From the NCBI GenBank assembly GCA_964036295.1, contig OZ038464.1:16910443-16974442 (forward strand): a stretch of 64,000 nt of DNA, in the 5' to 3' direction. Source of the DNA: Plumapathes pennacea (Eukaryota > Cnidaria > Anthozoa > Antipatharia > Myriopathidae). Shown here piece by piece: positions 1-12,334 of the stretch (position 1 is its first letter; each line of letters begins with the position of its first letter). The translations under genes and the position numbers were made by a program. Under the pieces are notes generated by a model. That model was not told the DNA's origin and made no database searches. It was given only the letters and a program-made list of their open reading frames with translations.

Positions 1-193
1 TTGACAAGTAATTATTGTCAAATCTGTGTTTGAGTTCCTCAGCTCTGTAGTCTTTTCACCTTGGTAATATTGTGGGTGTTGATCCAACCCCACCATTTGT
101 TTGTTGATCCCACAAGGACAAAGGGAAGAAATTATTTTTTCTCTAATAAATTAAAGAAATGCTATTATGATATGAATTACAAGTAATTATTAC

Positions 194-3100
194 CCGATCT
201 CCTTTCACTCCTCGCAAGCCAATTGCTCCAGTAATTCCTTGAGGACCCTAACAGCAGACAAATGAAAAAATAGTCACTTTAGTCCATACAATCATTTTTA
301 TCACAGTAAAAGTCACTAGTGTTACTGTAATTACAAAACAACTTATTTCCAATTTAATTCTTTCATTTTAGTTGAGATTTGATACAGTCAGACAATATCA
401 TTGTTCGACAGTCCCAGTGTACCAACGGTTATGCTAACGCAAATTTCTGCAAACTTCTACATTACGCAGAAAAACCTGGCTGTATGCAAAATCATTAAAG
501 CAGTGCGTACGGCATACGCAAACTGTGAGTGACTTGACAGAAGTCTCATGTTATGAGACATTAACAAAAAATTGATGAAGAATGTGCAATGAAATACCTT
601 GTGGCGTGGGAAAATATCGTTGGTAATGTGTATCGAATGCCTAAGGCTAACTAGATTTAATGATTATGAAGTCCGATTTGCACATCAGTTCAGTCTGTCA
701 TCAGGTCGGAGGCTTTTATTCTGGGCTTGCTCAATCACCTGGTTAATTCAATTGCCCAGTGTGAAGTGACTGCATTTGCAAACTACAATCAGGCAAGTTT
801 CCCAATGCAGAGATCGTTTTTTTCTTTTGTATCGCCATCTCAATCTGAGAAAGGAAGCCGAAATTAAAAAGAAACAGGCCGTAATAGCACCATTGTAGAA
901 TTCATGTCTGCCAGTGAAAATTTTAATTCACCAAATTATGTAAATTGGTGGCCAAGCAGTTGTTTATGTTCGACAGAAAGCTTTGCTGCTTTGCCTATGG
1001 ACTATCACTAACCAGCTTCCTAATTTTCCCAATTTCTCTCTGATAACGTTCCAAAGTAAGTTGTTTTGTTCACTTACTATAAATTATTATTATAACTATT
1101 GCAGTTCTTTGTCACGCGTTGCAAAATTGAATTTACGTAAAAACCCAGCAACTTGTATTTCTGGCAAAAGTTGGCTCTGCATTAATTAATTGCTACAATA
1201 AATGTAGTAAATGTAGGAAATCAAACTGCTGACATTTCTGTAAGCGTACACAGACAGTTTTGAGGGGTGAGATTTGGATTTTTTGTGTGACAGGGTCGTA
1301 GAGCATATTTTTTTGTATTTTTATATTTCTATTTCCATACTCTAAAACCTGCAGTTAATTATTATCACTTAGAAGGTTCTAGAATGTTCCAGATTATTGA
1401 GCAATGCAGCAGTTTCAGTTGTTTAAACTTGTTTCAGCACTTGCTAGGACCATATTTAGATATGTTTAGTCACCATTTGCTGGGAATTTCGTAATCACTA
1501 GCTATCACAAAGCCAGCACATGTAGCTCTTACTGTAGTCAGTGTTCAATCAGCTCTCTACAGAGGAGGTTCACTCCTGGTTGTACTGTGCAAGACATATG
1601 GGAATATATAATTTGTTAATCAAGCATATTGGAGCACAAGGTACAATTTAGTTTATTCTCTCTCACTACTGGTTTATACAATTTGTAATTTGTAATTTGA
1701 GTTGCTTAGGTTCAGTTTCTAGCTCAGTCAATGTGCACGTTTCTCAGTTCAGTAGTTACGCCTTCAGCAATTCTATTTTTCAATCTGCATAAGCACATGG
1801 TTCAATTCAAGTTGTATCAAGCTCAGTTGTTATTTAGTTGTGTTTCGCCACTTAACCTTTGCCCTTGGTGAAGCAAGTATGTCAGTACACAGATTTTACG
1901 TCTATTGTTGCATCCAAATTGATTTGCTCACCTTTGCTGTGTTAGCATCCTGTGCATTTCTTAGTCGAGTATAGTTTCATCTGTGTCCTTATTCTGTTCA
2001 GTTAGTCAGTTCAATGCTACAATCACTAGCCATGTTTTTCAGTATTTCACAGCAAGATTTGCACATCAGCTTTCTGTTTAGTCAAGGATTACTTTATTAG
2101 TCATTGAGTCATTTCCTGTCAGTTAGCAATTTCTATTGTTGTAAATACAATGTTTATCTTTGTTGTCAATAAGCTAAACAGCAGTCTTTTAGTATCAGTG
2201 CTACTTTTTTAGTTAGGATAATCAAGTTAGGTTATATTCTTATAGTATTTTGTTGTATTTGCTTTGCTTCCTAGCACTGTTACTCATTTTCTTTCAGACC
2301 ATTTCGCTGTTTTTATCTGTTTCATTAAAGTGTTTTGTCAGTCCACTCGCTGCATCCCTATTTAATTATTCACGGCAAAACCGCTCATGCCGTCCAGTTC
2401 CATTTGTAAGCGGACAGTTACAGTTATGGACACTTCCATTTCCTGAGTGTCTGCTTACGGGAACTTTGACTGCAGCTAACAACCACACTCACCTGTGGGC
2501 CTGCATTTCCTGAAATCCCTGATTCTCCAGGCTCTCCTGGTATGCCCTGCAATGTTTGAACAAAATGTCTGGTCATCAACTCTTGATGTTGACTCTGATT
2601 CAAAACAGTAATGTATGCTGCTTTGAATTCTTAAGTTCTATATATCAACTAAATCAACAAAGCTGCTTGAGCAGGTTCAGGTACATATAGGTAGGTAGGT
2701 ATAGATAGATAATAGGTATATATATTAAGTAGGTAGGTATACTGTAAATCCTCAAATAAGCACCCCCCTCCTTGAATAAGCATCCCTTATCTCAGTCAAA
2801 ATATGAAACAAGCACTTCCCCTTGAATAAGCGTCCCCTCCCCTCTACGAGTGAGCAGGCGAGCAAGTGAGTGAAATTTACCCCAACTGCTATAGAACTAA
2901 TTGCTTTCGCATTCACAAGTTCAAAATGATCGTTCTTCTATACCTGAGACTTAACCCTTTCAATCCCAAGTTCAAAGTACAGATTCTCCAAACTTTTTAA
3001 TAGGGAAATGGGTAATTGTGAACAAGTTGAACTGTCGGTAAGTGGTCGGTATACGATTTACCGACCACATACCGACCACGCGATTGACTTTACCGACCAC

Positions 3101-5279
3101 ATACCGACCACTCAAAAACTTTTACCGACCACTTACCGACCACACTTTTTGCTACGAATTTTTTTTCCTTTCTCTTTTATTTTTTAACAATTGAAAGCAA
3201 GAAAGACCGTTTGATTTATTTGCGATGTGATTTGCACGTGTGCTGTAATTGATGTGCGTGAGCGAAATCAGTCTGGTTGTCGAAGTGAAGTTGTCATTGA
3301 ATTTTATTGAACTTGGTGGCTCCTAAAGGAGCCGTTGTTTTCGAGGCGAATCTCACTCAAAGAAGTTGAAAATTGAAAATTACTCGTCCAAGCTCGTGAC
3401 TGACTGGACGCGCGTACGTATGAATGTGAGCCAAAAATTTACTCGTATTTATACATTCACAATAAACTTGGCGGATCGAAATGCACTTACTTTTATTGGT
3501 CTAAAGAATCTTGTTTGTTCTATTCATGGATAAAAATACACCGAAATACACTAGCGTTTAGAAAAGCTTTTAAAAGGATTCATTGTTTACGCAATTTGAC
3601 ACCTCAACACGTCAACGCCTGAACGCCTCCTTTGGCTCATTGGTCCGGCTCATTAGCACTATAAACGTCTATTGAAACAGATTATTTGTGCTTGTGCTTC
3701 TTATGAGTTTGTGCTGCTAAAACTGAAGGAGAAAATTGAACTTGATCACTCTTGGTAGTGAAAGGGTTAAAAAGGGACTCTTTTCAGGTGGAGCCTCCCC
3801 ATATATATAGCTGATAATAGGGAGTGACACTTACATCATGTCCAGGTTGGCCAGCTTCACCTCGGGCTCCTGTTTGTCCTTTAGCTCCCTGAGAATGAAC
3901 AATACACTCAACATGTGCTCATCTTTCTCCACACAGCAGAAAACTATAAGACAGACTAAGCATTTCCTAGGGACAATAAAAGTTTTTACCACAACACACT
4001 AGTTTCTCGCCCTCTGATTGGTCGATTAACCGTGGTAAATAAGAGTCCAGACAACGATGTGACGCCAGCGTGTCACGTTTTGCAACGAAATACAGTGAAA
4101 TTTTCTTGTATATTTCTAAATAGTGTGGTAAAAAACAAATTTCCAGTGGTTTGCCGTGGTGTGGACTCTTATTTACCACGATTTACGCCATCTCAAGGTC
4201 AAAATTTGTTGTGGACTCACTTGGCGAAGCGCCTTGCGAGTCCACAACATTTTGACCATGTGATGACGTAAATCGTGGTAAATAAGAATCCACACCACGG
4301 CAAACCACTGGAAATTTATTAAATATCCTTTAAGGTGTTCAAGCAATATTTCTACCTTACAACATTTTAACAATTAACAAACTACAGTCGAACCTCGCTT
4401 AATTTCGAAGTTACACAGGACATGAAAAAAAGTTCAGCCAATAGTAAATGACTGAAAACATAAATCCAAGGGGATTCAGCTTGACTTTGAAATAACAGGG
4501 ACTTTGAATTAACCGAGTTCGAAATAGTGAGGTTCGACTGTAATCTGCACACTGAAACTAAATGACAGCTGATGACAGAAGACTTTGAACTTGAGTTAGT
4601 TAAAGCTGTCAATATTGGTATACTGTATAAATTTGGCTTTGGCCTAACTTTATTTCATTATTACTATAACTTGTCTCCTGGTTAACTCACTGGAATTCCA
4701 GGGGGACCAACAATGCCACTTTCTCCAGCACTTCCTCTTTCTCCCTGAAAATATCAAACTGCATTTCACAATAGATACTGCAATATTTATTGCTATCACA
4801 CTAAAAGTCAAGAAAAAGCTCTTAATTTAGCAATTCAAAAATGCAAGTTTAGGAAAAAATTGTTTCAATCTATAACATGTAGGAGCTACCAGTTACATTG
4901 CATATACCTGAGGATCAAGGGAAGATTTACACCAAATTACATGTACTGGGTAATGGCAGCAGAATTCGATGAATTTTGACAAAAACTCATGAAAAGTATT
5001 GAACTATTTTCAAAGAAATGAAATATGGATGAAAATTCAGCAATTTTCGGAACAATGTAAAATGTGAAAGTTGATTTGGATTTGTGAAATTTTGATTGAA
5101 TTTTGCGTATTATTTTTATGTATTATTTTGTCTATAATAACTGCTCTTTGATTGCATATACCATTATTTATTTATACATCTGAAAGATCTCATAAGTATT
5201 TGTTTCTCAATATAAAAATTATCAAAATACTCACATCTGGACCTCTTGCACCGGCCCTTCCTGCAGGGCCACTGTCACC
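194..5279 (-). CDS. Collagen A exons 8-12: start of the major triple helix
   Basis: Five exons are pure Gly-X-Y: 5235-5279 (45 bp), then 4691-4744, 3835-3888, 2493-2546 and 194-247 (54 bp each). Each starts with a complete Gly codon in phase 0, the hallmark exon design of fibrillar collagens. The last visible exon contains GAIGLRGVKGDR, almost the same as [12 protein letters not shown] in the exon at 46355-46408 of the paralogue, so the five exons align one to one with 47650-46355. Confidence 0.93.
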
Positions 5280-8200
5280 CTAGAACACAATCACATTTGA
5301 AGAATAAAAAGAGGTTATTACACGGGAAGGAGTGCAATACGGCGAAGTATTTTTACGAGTCGGTTTTATTTTTTTGAGCCTGCTTCAGGCGAGAAAAAAT
5401 AAAACTGACGAGTAAAAATACAGCCGTATTGCATGACTTTTCGTGTAATAAATTGTTTATTACACGACAAACAAAGCAGGGCAAACATTCTCACCGCGCG
5501 CAAAATGGAACAAAAAAATGGCACGTCCGTAAACTGCTTGCGAAAACTGATCATGTAAGCTAATAAACCAGTTGATCTGGTTCCTGACGAGTGCAATACG
5601 CTCCCATCTTTGCACTCGTTTTGGCCCGTATTTGCACTCGAAAATGTGAAGTCGTGTAATAAGAGAAATATAACTGCACATGACACAATGTCATAGAACT
5701 TCCTTACTAACCCAACTCCCCGAGAGGGAGATAAATATTTCATAGAAACAACCATGGCTACACAGCTTCAAAGTGACAGTTCTAAAGGAACAGTGTACTT
5801 ACAGGAGGACCAGCATCTCCACGAATTTCCCGGATTTGGGTGACTGGACCCTTAAAATCTGGACTGGATACAAGTTCCTGTTGGGTGTGAAATCAATATT
5901 TTACAGCCAGCAAATAAATTATAGCTTATTTTATCTTCAGCTGAGTTGAGTGAAAAGTATTGGGCTCTCCAAAACGCTGCATTTTCTGAGACTGAGAACT
6001 AAAATAAAAAAATTTGACTAATTTTCTGTAAACCAGTGTAAACCTGTCTGGGTCTGTCCCTGATAATAGACATATGGCAAAGTAAAGAGAACCTGCAGAC
6101 CTGTATGTAATGATTGACACTTTATCTATAAACATTGTGTGTATAAACATGTAGTTATACAGTTCTATACTTACACCAAGTTCTATTGGGTCCACCTCAC
6201 CCCCTTCATCACCAGCTGCTCTTATTGGGCCAGGAGGTCCAGGAGGTCCTGGCGGACCAGGGTGACCTGGCTCACCAATCACGCCATTAGTACCAGGAGC
6301 TCCCTGCCAAATAAGAATGACATACAATGACATTGTTATACAGTACAGGTCAAATGTCAATAAGTTATATTAGCTTCTCACATTAGACAAGCCACTTAAA
6401 ATCTCACGGAGGCATGACTTCTGTCCCACACAAAAACCAGACCTGATGTTGGAGGCAACATGCATTGCACACATCAATTAATAACTTGATAAAGTCTAAG
6501 CTGTGTGGAATCCATGTGTTCTTTTAAGAAGTTTAACCTCTACATTTGTACTAAGAGATTGAGGTGCTACATGATTACTCTTGTAAGTGAAATTTATACA
6601 GGTTAGCATCAACCTCACATCATGCAAAACTTAACTTTATAATATTATTTTATAGTTTCACATGCATGGTTCATTAACAGTATGCATGCTCATCTCAATA
6701 AATGGAGTTAACCTTACCGGCTCTCCTCTGTCTCCAACGGGTCCCTTTCGTCCAGGGGGACCTTGAGGTCCCTAAAAAAATGACTGATCAATTCATTGAT
6801 GGACACAATGTGAAGCAAAGATCCTTAGAGCCCTCATAACTGAACACTCAACTCTTTTCAATGACTAGAGTGTACAAAATGACTGACTTTTGTTGTGCAA
6901 ATATATTCCACTGTTATGTTGGATGTAAGGAAGTGGACCCATATTGTGATGTAGGTGTAAAACATACCTGGTCACCAGGTTCTCCTCTATCACCTGGTCT
7001 GCCAACCTTTGAAGAAAGAAGCCATCATTAATAGGGTAAAGTAAGTCTACCACATGGCATGAAATTTTCAGAGTTTAATTTCACGGATTGCTGAATTTTT
7101 GTGTTTCGCGGGGGAGAAATTTTTGTGAATTAGCATGGTTTCAGATTTTGTTGGAAACAAATTTTCGTGGATCTCAGGCAAGTTTCTGTCTGGTATTTCA
7201 TGTTCGGCACTGGTACATAGCAACAAGGGGTTAAATAAATGGAGTAAATTTTTGCAGATTTTTTTTTCACACAGGAGTTTATTTTTGCAACTCGTGAAAA
7301 TTTCATGCCACACGGTATGCATAATAACATGACAGGCTTAATCCTTTCACTCCTTTTTTCATTAAGTCTCTCACTAGAAATATGCCATATACAAAGTATA
7401 GAGAACTTGCTCAGATGACAGCCAATTTAATTAAAAATTCTATCAATTCTCACTACATCACTCCAACAATTCCCTCAAATGGTTTTGGATAATCTGTAAT
7501 TTATTAATTTCAAAGTGAAAATTTGCTGGCTACATATACCTACCCTCTGTACAAGTACTGGCTGTACTACCACATCTGCAATGACAAAAGAATTAGTAAA
7601 ATTTTGTTTAATTGAAACCTTATCAAAATCTTCCTTGGGATCTCCAGGTAGGCCCCTTTATAGTGCACTCCCACGTTTAAGGTACTGATACGCATTTAAA
7701 TAGTGTCATAATTCTGGGGCGGATCCAGGATTTTGTGAGAGGGGGTTCAAGTGCAGAAGGCGCTACACACCAGAGGGGGTCTGGGGGCATGCTCCCACGG
7801 AAGAGTTTTGAAATTTGGCCTCTAAAATGTCATTTCCTGCATTCTAGAGAATGAAAAATGGCTTTCAATAGAGCATACTTATAACGACCTAAAATGTTCT
7901 TTACATGTCTTATCACAACAATTCCATCTATGTACTGGATATTTCGTAAATACAGGAGTGCTGCCAGGGGGAAAGAATGGTTCTCACGCTGAAGGCCCTC
8001 TGGAAAGTTTGGAAGTTTATGCTGCATGGTAAAGGGTTTTCTACAAATTAAACTTTTTCGCTATCTTTTTTTTTACAATAACACGTCAGTTTCTCGCTTT
8101 GTGATTGGCTAATTTTCATTATCAATAAGAGGACAGACACATAAAATCAAGTGCTGATGACAGTGATTTGGACGAAGAAGGTGAATTCAGCTTCAATTTT

Positions 8201-11200
8201 ACCTCAGTTCTTGCAAAAGCGACATTCGGCATTTGAAATAGAGAACTAGAAGTGTTCAGAGGCGAATTTCCTTGGGCTTTGTCTTGAAATTGTCGAGAAA
8301 ACCGCAGCAGAAAAGCGTCTAGTTTCATTTCTTTCCAACTTTCTTTGACAAATTTTTTTTTTGCACGCGCGAAATGCTCTTGTCAAACTGTCACTTTTTG
8401 GCCAATGAAATGTCTTGAATTTTAACCTCGACCAATTAGAAAGCGGGAAAAGTTGTTGACAACATTTCGGTCAAATCGAACAAAATCCAGTTTTCTTGTG
8501 TGTTTTCCCCGCGTCGTCGCTTGAGTTTTGTTATTGTAAAAAACAAATTGATGCCAGTTTTTTATGTGTCTGTCCTCTTATTGATCATGAAATGTGTCAT
8601 AACATTGTCAAAAAGTTGCGGATCCACTCGGCTCTATTCAATTTACCGCGACACTGGGGAGGGGCAAGGCTACATTTGTATTAACCTTTGTGTATCGCAT
8701 GAAGAACTATGACAATTAGGCTTTGAAAACATCTCGGAAACAGCAACATCTCAAAACGTCAACAAAAACATTTCTCGGCTGGGTGAAAAGCCGGCATCGC
8801 TCCTATTGGCCTGCGCGAGACAATGGTTGTGACAATAATCCTCCCCTGGAGCCCGGGGTTCGTTTCAAAATCCGACTACAAATGTAGCCTTGCCCCTCCC
8901 CGGTGTCGCGGTAAATTGAATTAGCATGCGAAAGAGGCAGCGAATCAGAGCTCGACATGAAATTCAAACGCCATTTCCGTGGACCAAGAGTGGGCCTCAC
9001 GGCTTGTCAGAAACCATTTTGACGGCCGATTTCGGCAATTTCTTCGGACTCAACTGGCGTTTTCGAAATGTTTTTGCGACAGTCTTATGGGAAAAGGATT
9101 CAACTCGACATATGTCTGGGTTTTGTGGCCATACGGAGGTTGAAAGGCCGCATTTGAGAGACTTTTCTGGAGCCATTCTGGATGCCAGATCGACCGAGTT
9201 TCCAGCCTTGAAATTTTTTCTGTTAGAGAGGAAAAATTCAGCGAGACACGCTGAAATCGCTACAACAGCAAGAAAACCACCACAACAACAAGGTTAGCAA
9301 GTCTAAGCTTTATTCTCGCAATATTTTTCGAGTTATCGATCGACTAAAATATCCCATACATTTGCTTATAAAACTCGACCGTGACGTCACACAGTCAATC
9401 AGCTTGGGCCGCCTGTGGTTTCATGATCAATAAGAGGACAGACACATAAAAAACTGACGTCAATTTGTTAAACTTATGAGTGAGCCAGAAAAAAGGGGGC
9501 TTGACCAACCCCCCCCCCCCCCCCTGGATTTGTACCAGTAATTTGGCTATGATGCCTGATAGCTTCGATATAAAATTTGGGTTACAGTCTTTCCAGTGTG
9601 GATTTAATTCTGAACCTCGGGAAATGGCCAGTGTTGTATCCAGAGCGCGTCATTGCGTCCTGGGACGCACAAATCTCAATTTGGACGCAAAAAATTCCAG
9701 CAAGTGTGTCCGCTTGGACGCACTCGAAAAATTAATTGACAAGCGACTCTTTTCGGAACGCGACCCGCTAAATGGAAAGCCGACACTGATCCTTCACCAC
9801 CGATAGCGCGTCGGTAAAGCCCGATTTACGCGTTGCAACTTTCGCTTACGACACGAATAAAAAATCACTCCGTGATTTTGTTTTCTGTCGCATACGACAC
9901 GAAAAAAGTAGTACAATTTCTAAGGGTTAAATCCTGGAATGCGTGCACACCTTTTATCGATCACGACGACACCGCTTTTAATATGTCAAACGGTCGAAAT
10001 CTGTCTGCATACAAATCTTAAAACATTGACCTGTAGTCTTGCACATCGACTGAAAATCAAGCTGTCAATTTTTCGCGTAGCGTGGTGAAATTTGATAACC
10101 CAAAGAACTGAGTTCAGATTTGCATAAATATGTTTTGTGCGTATGGCGGACGTCAATAAAATACTTTTAGCCGAAAACCTCCTCGAAAGAGAACAAAATG
10201 TGGCAGGAACATAAAAATGTCCTATTGGCTTGTTATTTGTTTGGTACAAAAATAAGCAATGTGAATAATGACGTGCCACGAATATTAATATTAAAAATGA
10301 ATATTAATTAGTTGGACCCCACAAAATCCTACTTGGACCCCTAAATTTTGGAAGAGGGGGTCCTTTTGGACCCCCAGTTTTGAAATCCTGGATACAACAC
10401 TGAATGGCGTTTTGGAGACTGAGCCAAATATCAAAATATTCCAAGCTTTCTCCTGGTTCCACCTCCTGGTGCAGGTTTCCTGGTGCAGGTTTGGAGAATC
10501 CTGACAGACGCCATTTCCTGAGCTTCAGAATAACACCAGACATATACAGTACTTACCTCTGCATCCCATAAAGCATTGGTATCGGCAACATTTCTTCCCG
10601 GCTGAACAAGGAGCTTGTCCGGACAAACCACATGTTGACTCATCATCTTCGCTCCCTGATTCATACACTGGGCACTCTGGAGGGTCCTCTGAAGCAGGAC
10701 AATCTAAAAGAGGTAGTATGTTGAACAAAAGGCTTAATTATCTGTAACCATTACATGGACTAAACGACGAAAACCTTGGGCGCCTCGACGTGTAATGAAT
10801 CTGCAATGCTGTTGCACAGCAGATTTCAAAGATAGAAAAGCCTGGGGCGAGCTGAAATCTGTGCGTGTTTCCCACTTTCAAAACCGTCGGCCAAAAACAC
10901 GGCCGGTGTACTGTGTTGTCAAAAATGATCCGTTTTTTAATCAAAGTCAATCGTTTACATTGATTCGTTTTCATTGGGACACGCATCATTTTCGAAAACC
11001 TTCACTTGAGAGTTGTACGCCTTTCATCGTTTTGGTGTAATAGAAAACGCAAACGCAGCCCTAATCCTCACTGAGGCCACACGGATGCGTTTCGTTTGAA
11101 AACACAAACATTTTGGCCCCGTCGACACGAAAACGACAAAAACGCTGTATCGAATCCACTGAAAACGCCTAAACTGAGTTATCGAAAGGATGTGTGGATC

Positions 11201-12334
11201 ACGCAATAGTCAATGAAATGAAAACTTTTGAATGCGTATTCGTGTGGGCGGGCTGTAATCGAAACGGGGAATTTCGCTATTTCTGATCAATTTTAACTAC
11301 ATCTGATCGAATGGAGGACAAGCGATCTCTGCCAAGAGTTTTGCTGTTTTAAATCATCGTGAAATTGTTTCAGAAAATATACTTATTAGACAGATCGAAA
11401 AAGCCAGAATACTTTCAACGTCGGCGCAACTTGATAGCGACCACACCACGTGCGTTACATTTCGTGTCGTGACTGGCTTGCGTGCAAGGCAAATAAAGCT
11501 TCTCTTGTTCACATGAAATGCGTGGTATTCCTCCAATGTCCCGACGAGAACTAGCGCTATCTTGCCTTCTCCTTTTGAATAAGTAATACACACAACCTAA
11601 TACGAGAGTTTCAACCTGTTTGTGTGTTTTTTTTTTCGGCATAAAAGCTGCTAAACTAAAGTTGTCTGCATGAATTTTGTGGACACTGCTCGACAGTGTC
11701 TCGGTGACAATAGACGTATTGTTTGCACCGCTGATCCGACGGCGAAGGAACGAAACAAAAAAATGGCATAAATAGCTTTTGGCCACAGTTTCCTCGCATT
11801 GTGTATGCAATGAAGAAAGACCTGTAGGCGAAGATATTTTTTCTCCAGTATAGCGCAACAAATGAAGTTTGACTAATTCGTTGGGACATACCAACATAGG
11901 AAACTTGCACGGAAGAAATTAAATTTCTGCACGCAAAGACCACAGGGCAATCCGTTTAAAACTAGATGTTTCTCAACTAAAAGCTGGGCAATTGCGTGTT
12001 TGAAATACCTAAAGAAGGTTTCGAGTAGGGCGATCTCAGATGAAAGATATTTCTCGGACGGTAACTTTGGGGCTTCTTTAAATTTGGGCTGCACCGAAAA
12101 CCGGGGAGGGTTCTGCATGTTAAATATTTGAGTGTTGTCTTCATAGGGCAAAGCTTCGTTGTGTCAGTTGCAGGTAAGACACCGCCATGCTCATGCAACT
12201 CGAACGTTTAGCGGGTTCGCACACCCTGAAGACACGAACACGAAATATTTGAACATACCTTGAGCATACACCCCGCCCAACATCCCAAGCAGTACTCCGA
12301 GTAAGCCAAGGGAAAGTAGCCGGGTAAACGCCAT
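194..12334 (-). CDS. Fibrillar collagen A with N-terminal WAP domain (5' part, 12 exons, runs off left edge)
   Basis: This is the 5' portion of a fibril-forming procollagen alpha chain. Twelve exons splice in one frame with GT/AG borders: 12259-12334, 10557-10703, 7544-7575, 6968-7006, 6718-6771, 6175-6303, 5803-5877, 5235-5279, 4691-4744, 3835-3888, 2493-2546 and 194-247. In order they encode a signal peptide, an eight-cysteine WAP module, a short linker ending VQR, a minor Gly-X-Y helix, a non-helical segment with FKGPVTQIREIRG, and the start of the major helix in 45/54-bp exons. WAP modules are known in N-propeptides of some cnidarian fibrillar collagens. The rest of the helix and the C-propeptide must lie left of position 1. 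It is the downstream tandem paralogue of the collagen at 13.9-55.2 kb and matches it exon for exon. Expected role: a secreted chain of the extracellular matrix. The family call is firm; a symbol cannot be assigned. Confidence 0.93.
248..2492. other. Large collagen A intron, nothing recognised
   Basis: AT-rich sequence with short ORFs only and no inverted-repeat ends that I could pair. A stretch at 1370-2260 has an interspersed-repeat feel, but I could not define borders. Confidence 0.5.
2688..2745. repeat. (GGTA)/(GATA)n microsatellite
   Basis: Interrupted GTAG and GATA units in a collagen A intron. The next ~110 bases (AAATCCTCAAATAAGCACCC and similar AATAAGC repeats) look like a piece of an interspersed element. 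Confidence 0.7.
3034..3143. repeat. TACCGACCAC repeat cluster
   Basis: TACCGACCAC occurs seven times on one strand, and once or twice inverted at the left (GTGGTCGGTA), inside an interrupted MITE family 1 copy. Confidence 0.6.
4137..4317. mobile_element. Near-perfect 181-bp hairpin (MITE), intron of collagen A
   Basis: The arm AAATTTCCAGTGGTTTGCCG and about 60 further bases pair with the inverse at the right, leaving a tiny loop at the GGCGAAGCGCC centre. A related half-arm (GTGGTAAATAAGAGTCCAGA) lies at ~4034, so a second copy may have been partly lost. Confidence 0.7.
4383..4542. mobile_element. Short TA-flanked element with CAGTCGAACCTCG ends
   Basis: TACAGTCGAACCTCG at the left and its near inverse CGAACCTC...GACTGTA at the right define a 160-bp element, with TTCGAA-type repeats inside. 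TA flanks and this end type are typical of mariner/pogo-like non-autonomous elements. A relative lies at 25950-26127. Confidence 0.55.
5315..5662. mobile_element. Two abutting hairpins with TTATTACACG ends
   Basis: Both start with TTATTACACG and end with CGTGTAATAA (5315-5452 and ~5452-5662). The first contains a GCCTGCTTCAGGC centre. The same terminus type occurs at 37820 and 25613. Confidence 0.55.
5803..7575 (-). CDS. Collagen A exons 3-7: N-propeptide minor helix and junction
   Basis: Exons are 7544-7575 (32 bp, linker ending LVQR), 6968-7006 (39 bp, VGRPGDRGEPGDQ), 6718-6771 (54 bp, starting GPQGPPG), 6175-6303 (129 bp) and 5803-5877 (75 bp). The 129-bp exon carries a Gly-Pro-Pro-rich stretch and then leaves the helix in an acidic tail (DEGGEVDPIELG). 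The 75-bp exon holds the non-helical FKGPVTQIREIRG segment and restarts the helix at GDAGPP. This minor helix, gap, major helix order is the usual layout of fibrillar procollagens. Each exon has a counterpart of similar length in collagen B. Confidence 0.9.
7712..7812. mobile_element. hAT-like fragment
   Basis: TCTGGGGCGGATCCAGG is followed by GGGGGTCTGGGGGCATGCTC, the inverse of a block found in the element at 60701-61373. Only one end is recognisable. Confidence 0.45.
8544..9467. mobile_element. 0.92-kb inverted-repeat element, intron 2 of collagen A
   Basis: Arms of ~48 bases include TTTTATGTGTCTGTCCTCTT at the left (8544-8592) and the inverse at the right (9420-9467). A third, partial copy of the arm is at 8121-8146. 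A nested inverted pair (TACCGCGACACTGGGGAGGG near 8643 and inverse near 8900) lies inside. Confidence 0.65.
9629..10402. mobile_element. hAT-like element with 6-bp flanking repeat, intron 2 of collagen A
   Basis: The ends are CAGTGTTGTATCCAG and its exact inverse CTGGATACAACACTG. AATGGC lies directly outside both ends (9623-9628 and 10403-10408). The right part contains TTGGACCCCC blocks typical of short hAT-like elements. It has no transposase ORF. Confidence 0.65.
10557..10703 (-). CDS. Collagen A exon 2: WAP four-disulfide-core domain
   Basis: The 147-bp exon begins and ends in phase 1 and encodes a single module of about 49 residues. It has eight cysteines in WAP order: DC, EC, TC, PC, the adjacent pair KKCC, QC and GC. 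The KKCC doublet and the spacing of the last two cysteines are diagnostic. WAP modules are often protease inhibitors, but in a collagen N-propeptide the role is not established. Because the exon is phase-symmetric it can be lost or skipped without breaking the frame, and the paralogue to the right appears to lack it. Confidence 0.88.
10704..12258. other. Collagen A intron 1, nothing recognised
   Basis: This intron separates the signal-peptide and WAP exons. It contains short ORFs on both strands with no exon-like borders or domains and no clear transposon ends. First introns often hold enhancers, but no motif can be supported. Confidence 0.5.
12259..12334 (-). CDS. Collagen A exon 1: start codon and signal peptide
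   Basis: The ATG lies at 12334-12332 and the exon encodes MAFTRLLSLG followed by a leucine/glycine-rich hydrophobic core and a VYAQ end, a classic secretory signal with likely cleavage near A-Q. The donor is CAAG/gtatgt, leaving phase 1, which matches the phase-1 start of the WAP exon. The exon contributes 25 codons plus one base. This start was chosen because it opens directly on the signal peptide. Confidence 0.9.

Noticed and set aside
5926-6360. 144-residue ORF with a short Gly-X-Y core
   Set aside because: Only 6175-6303 is a real exon of collagen A; the rest is read-through into flanking introns.
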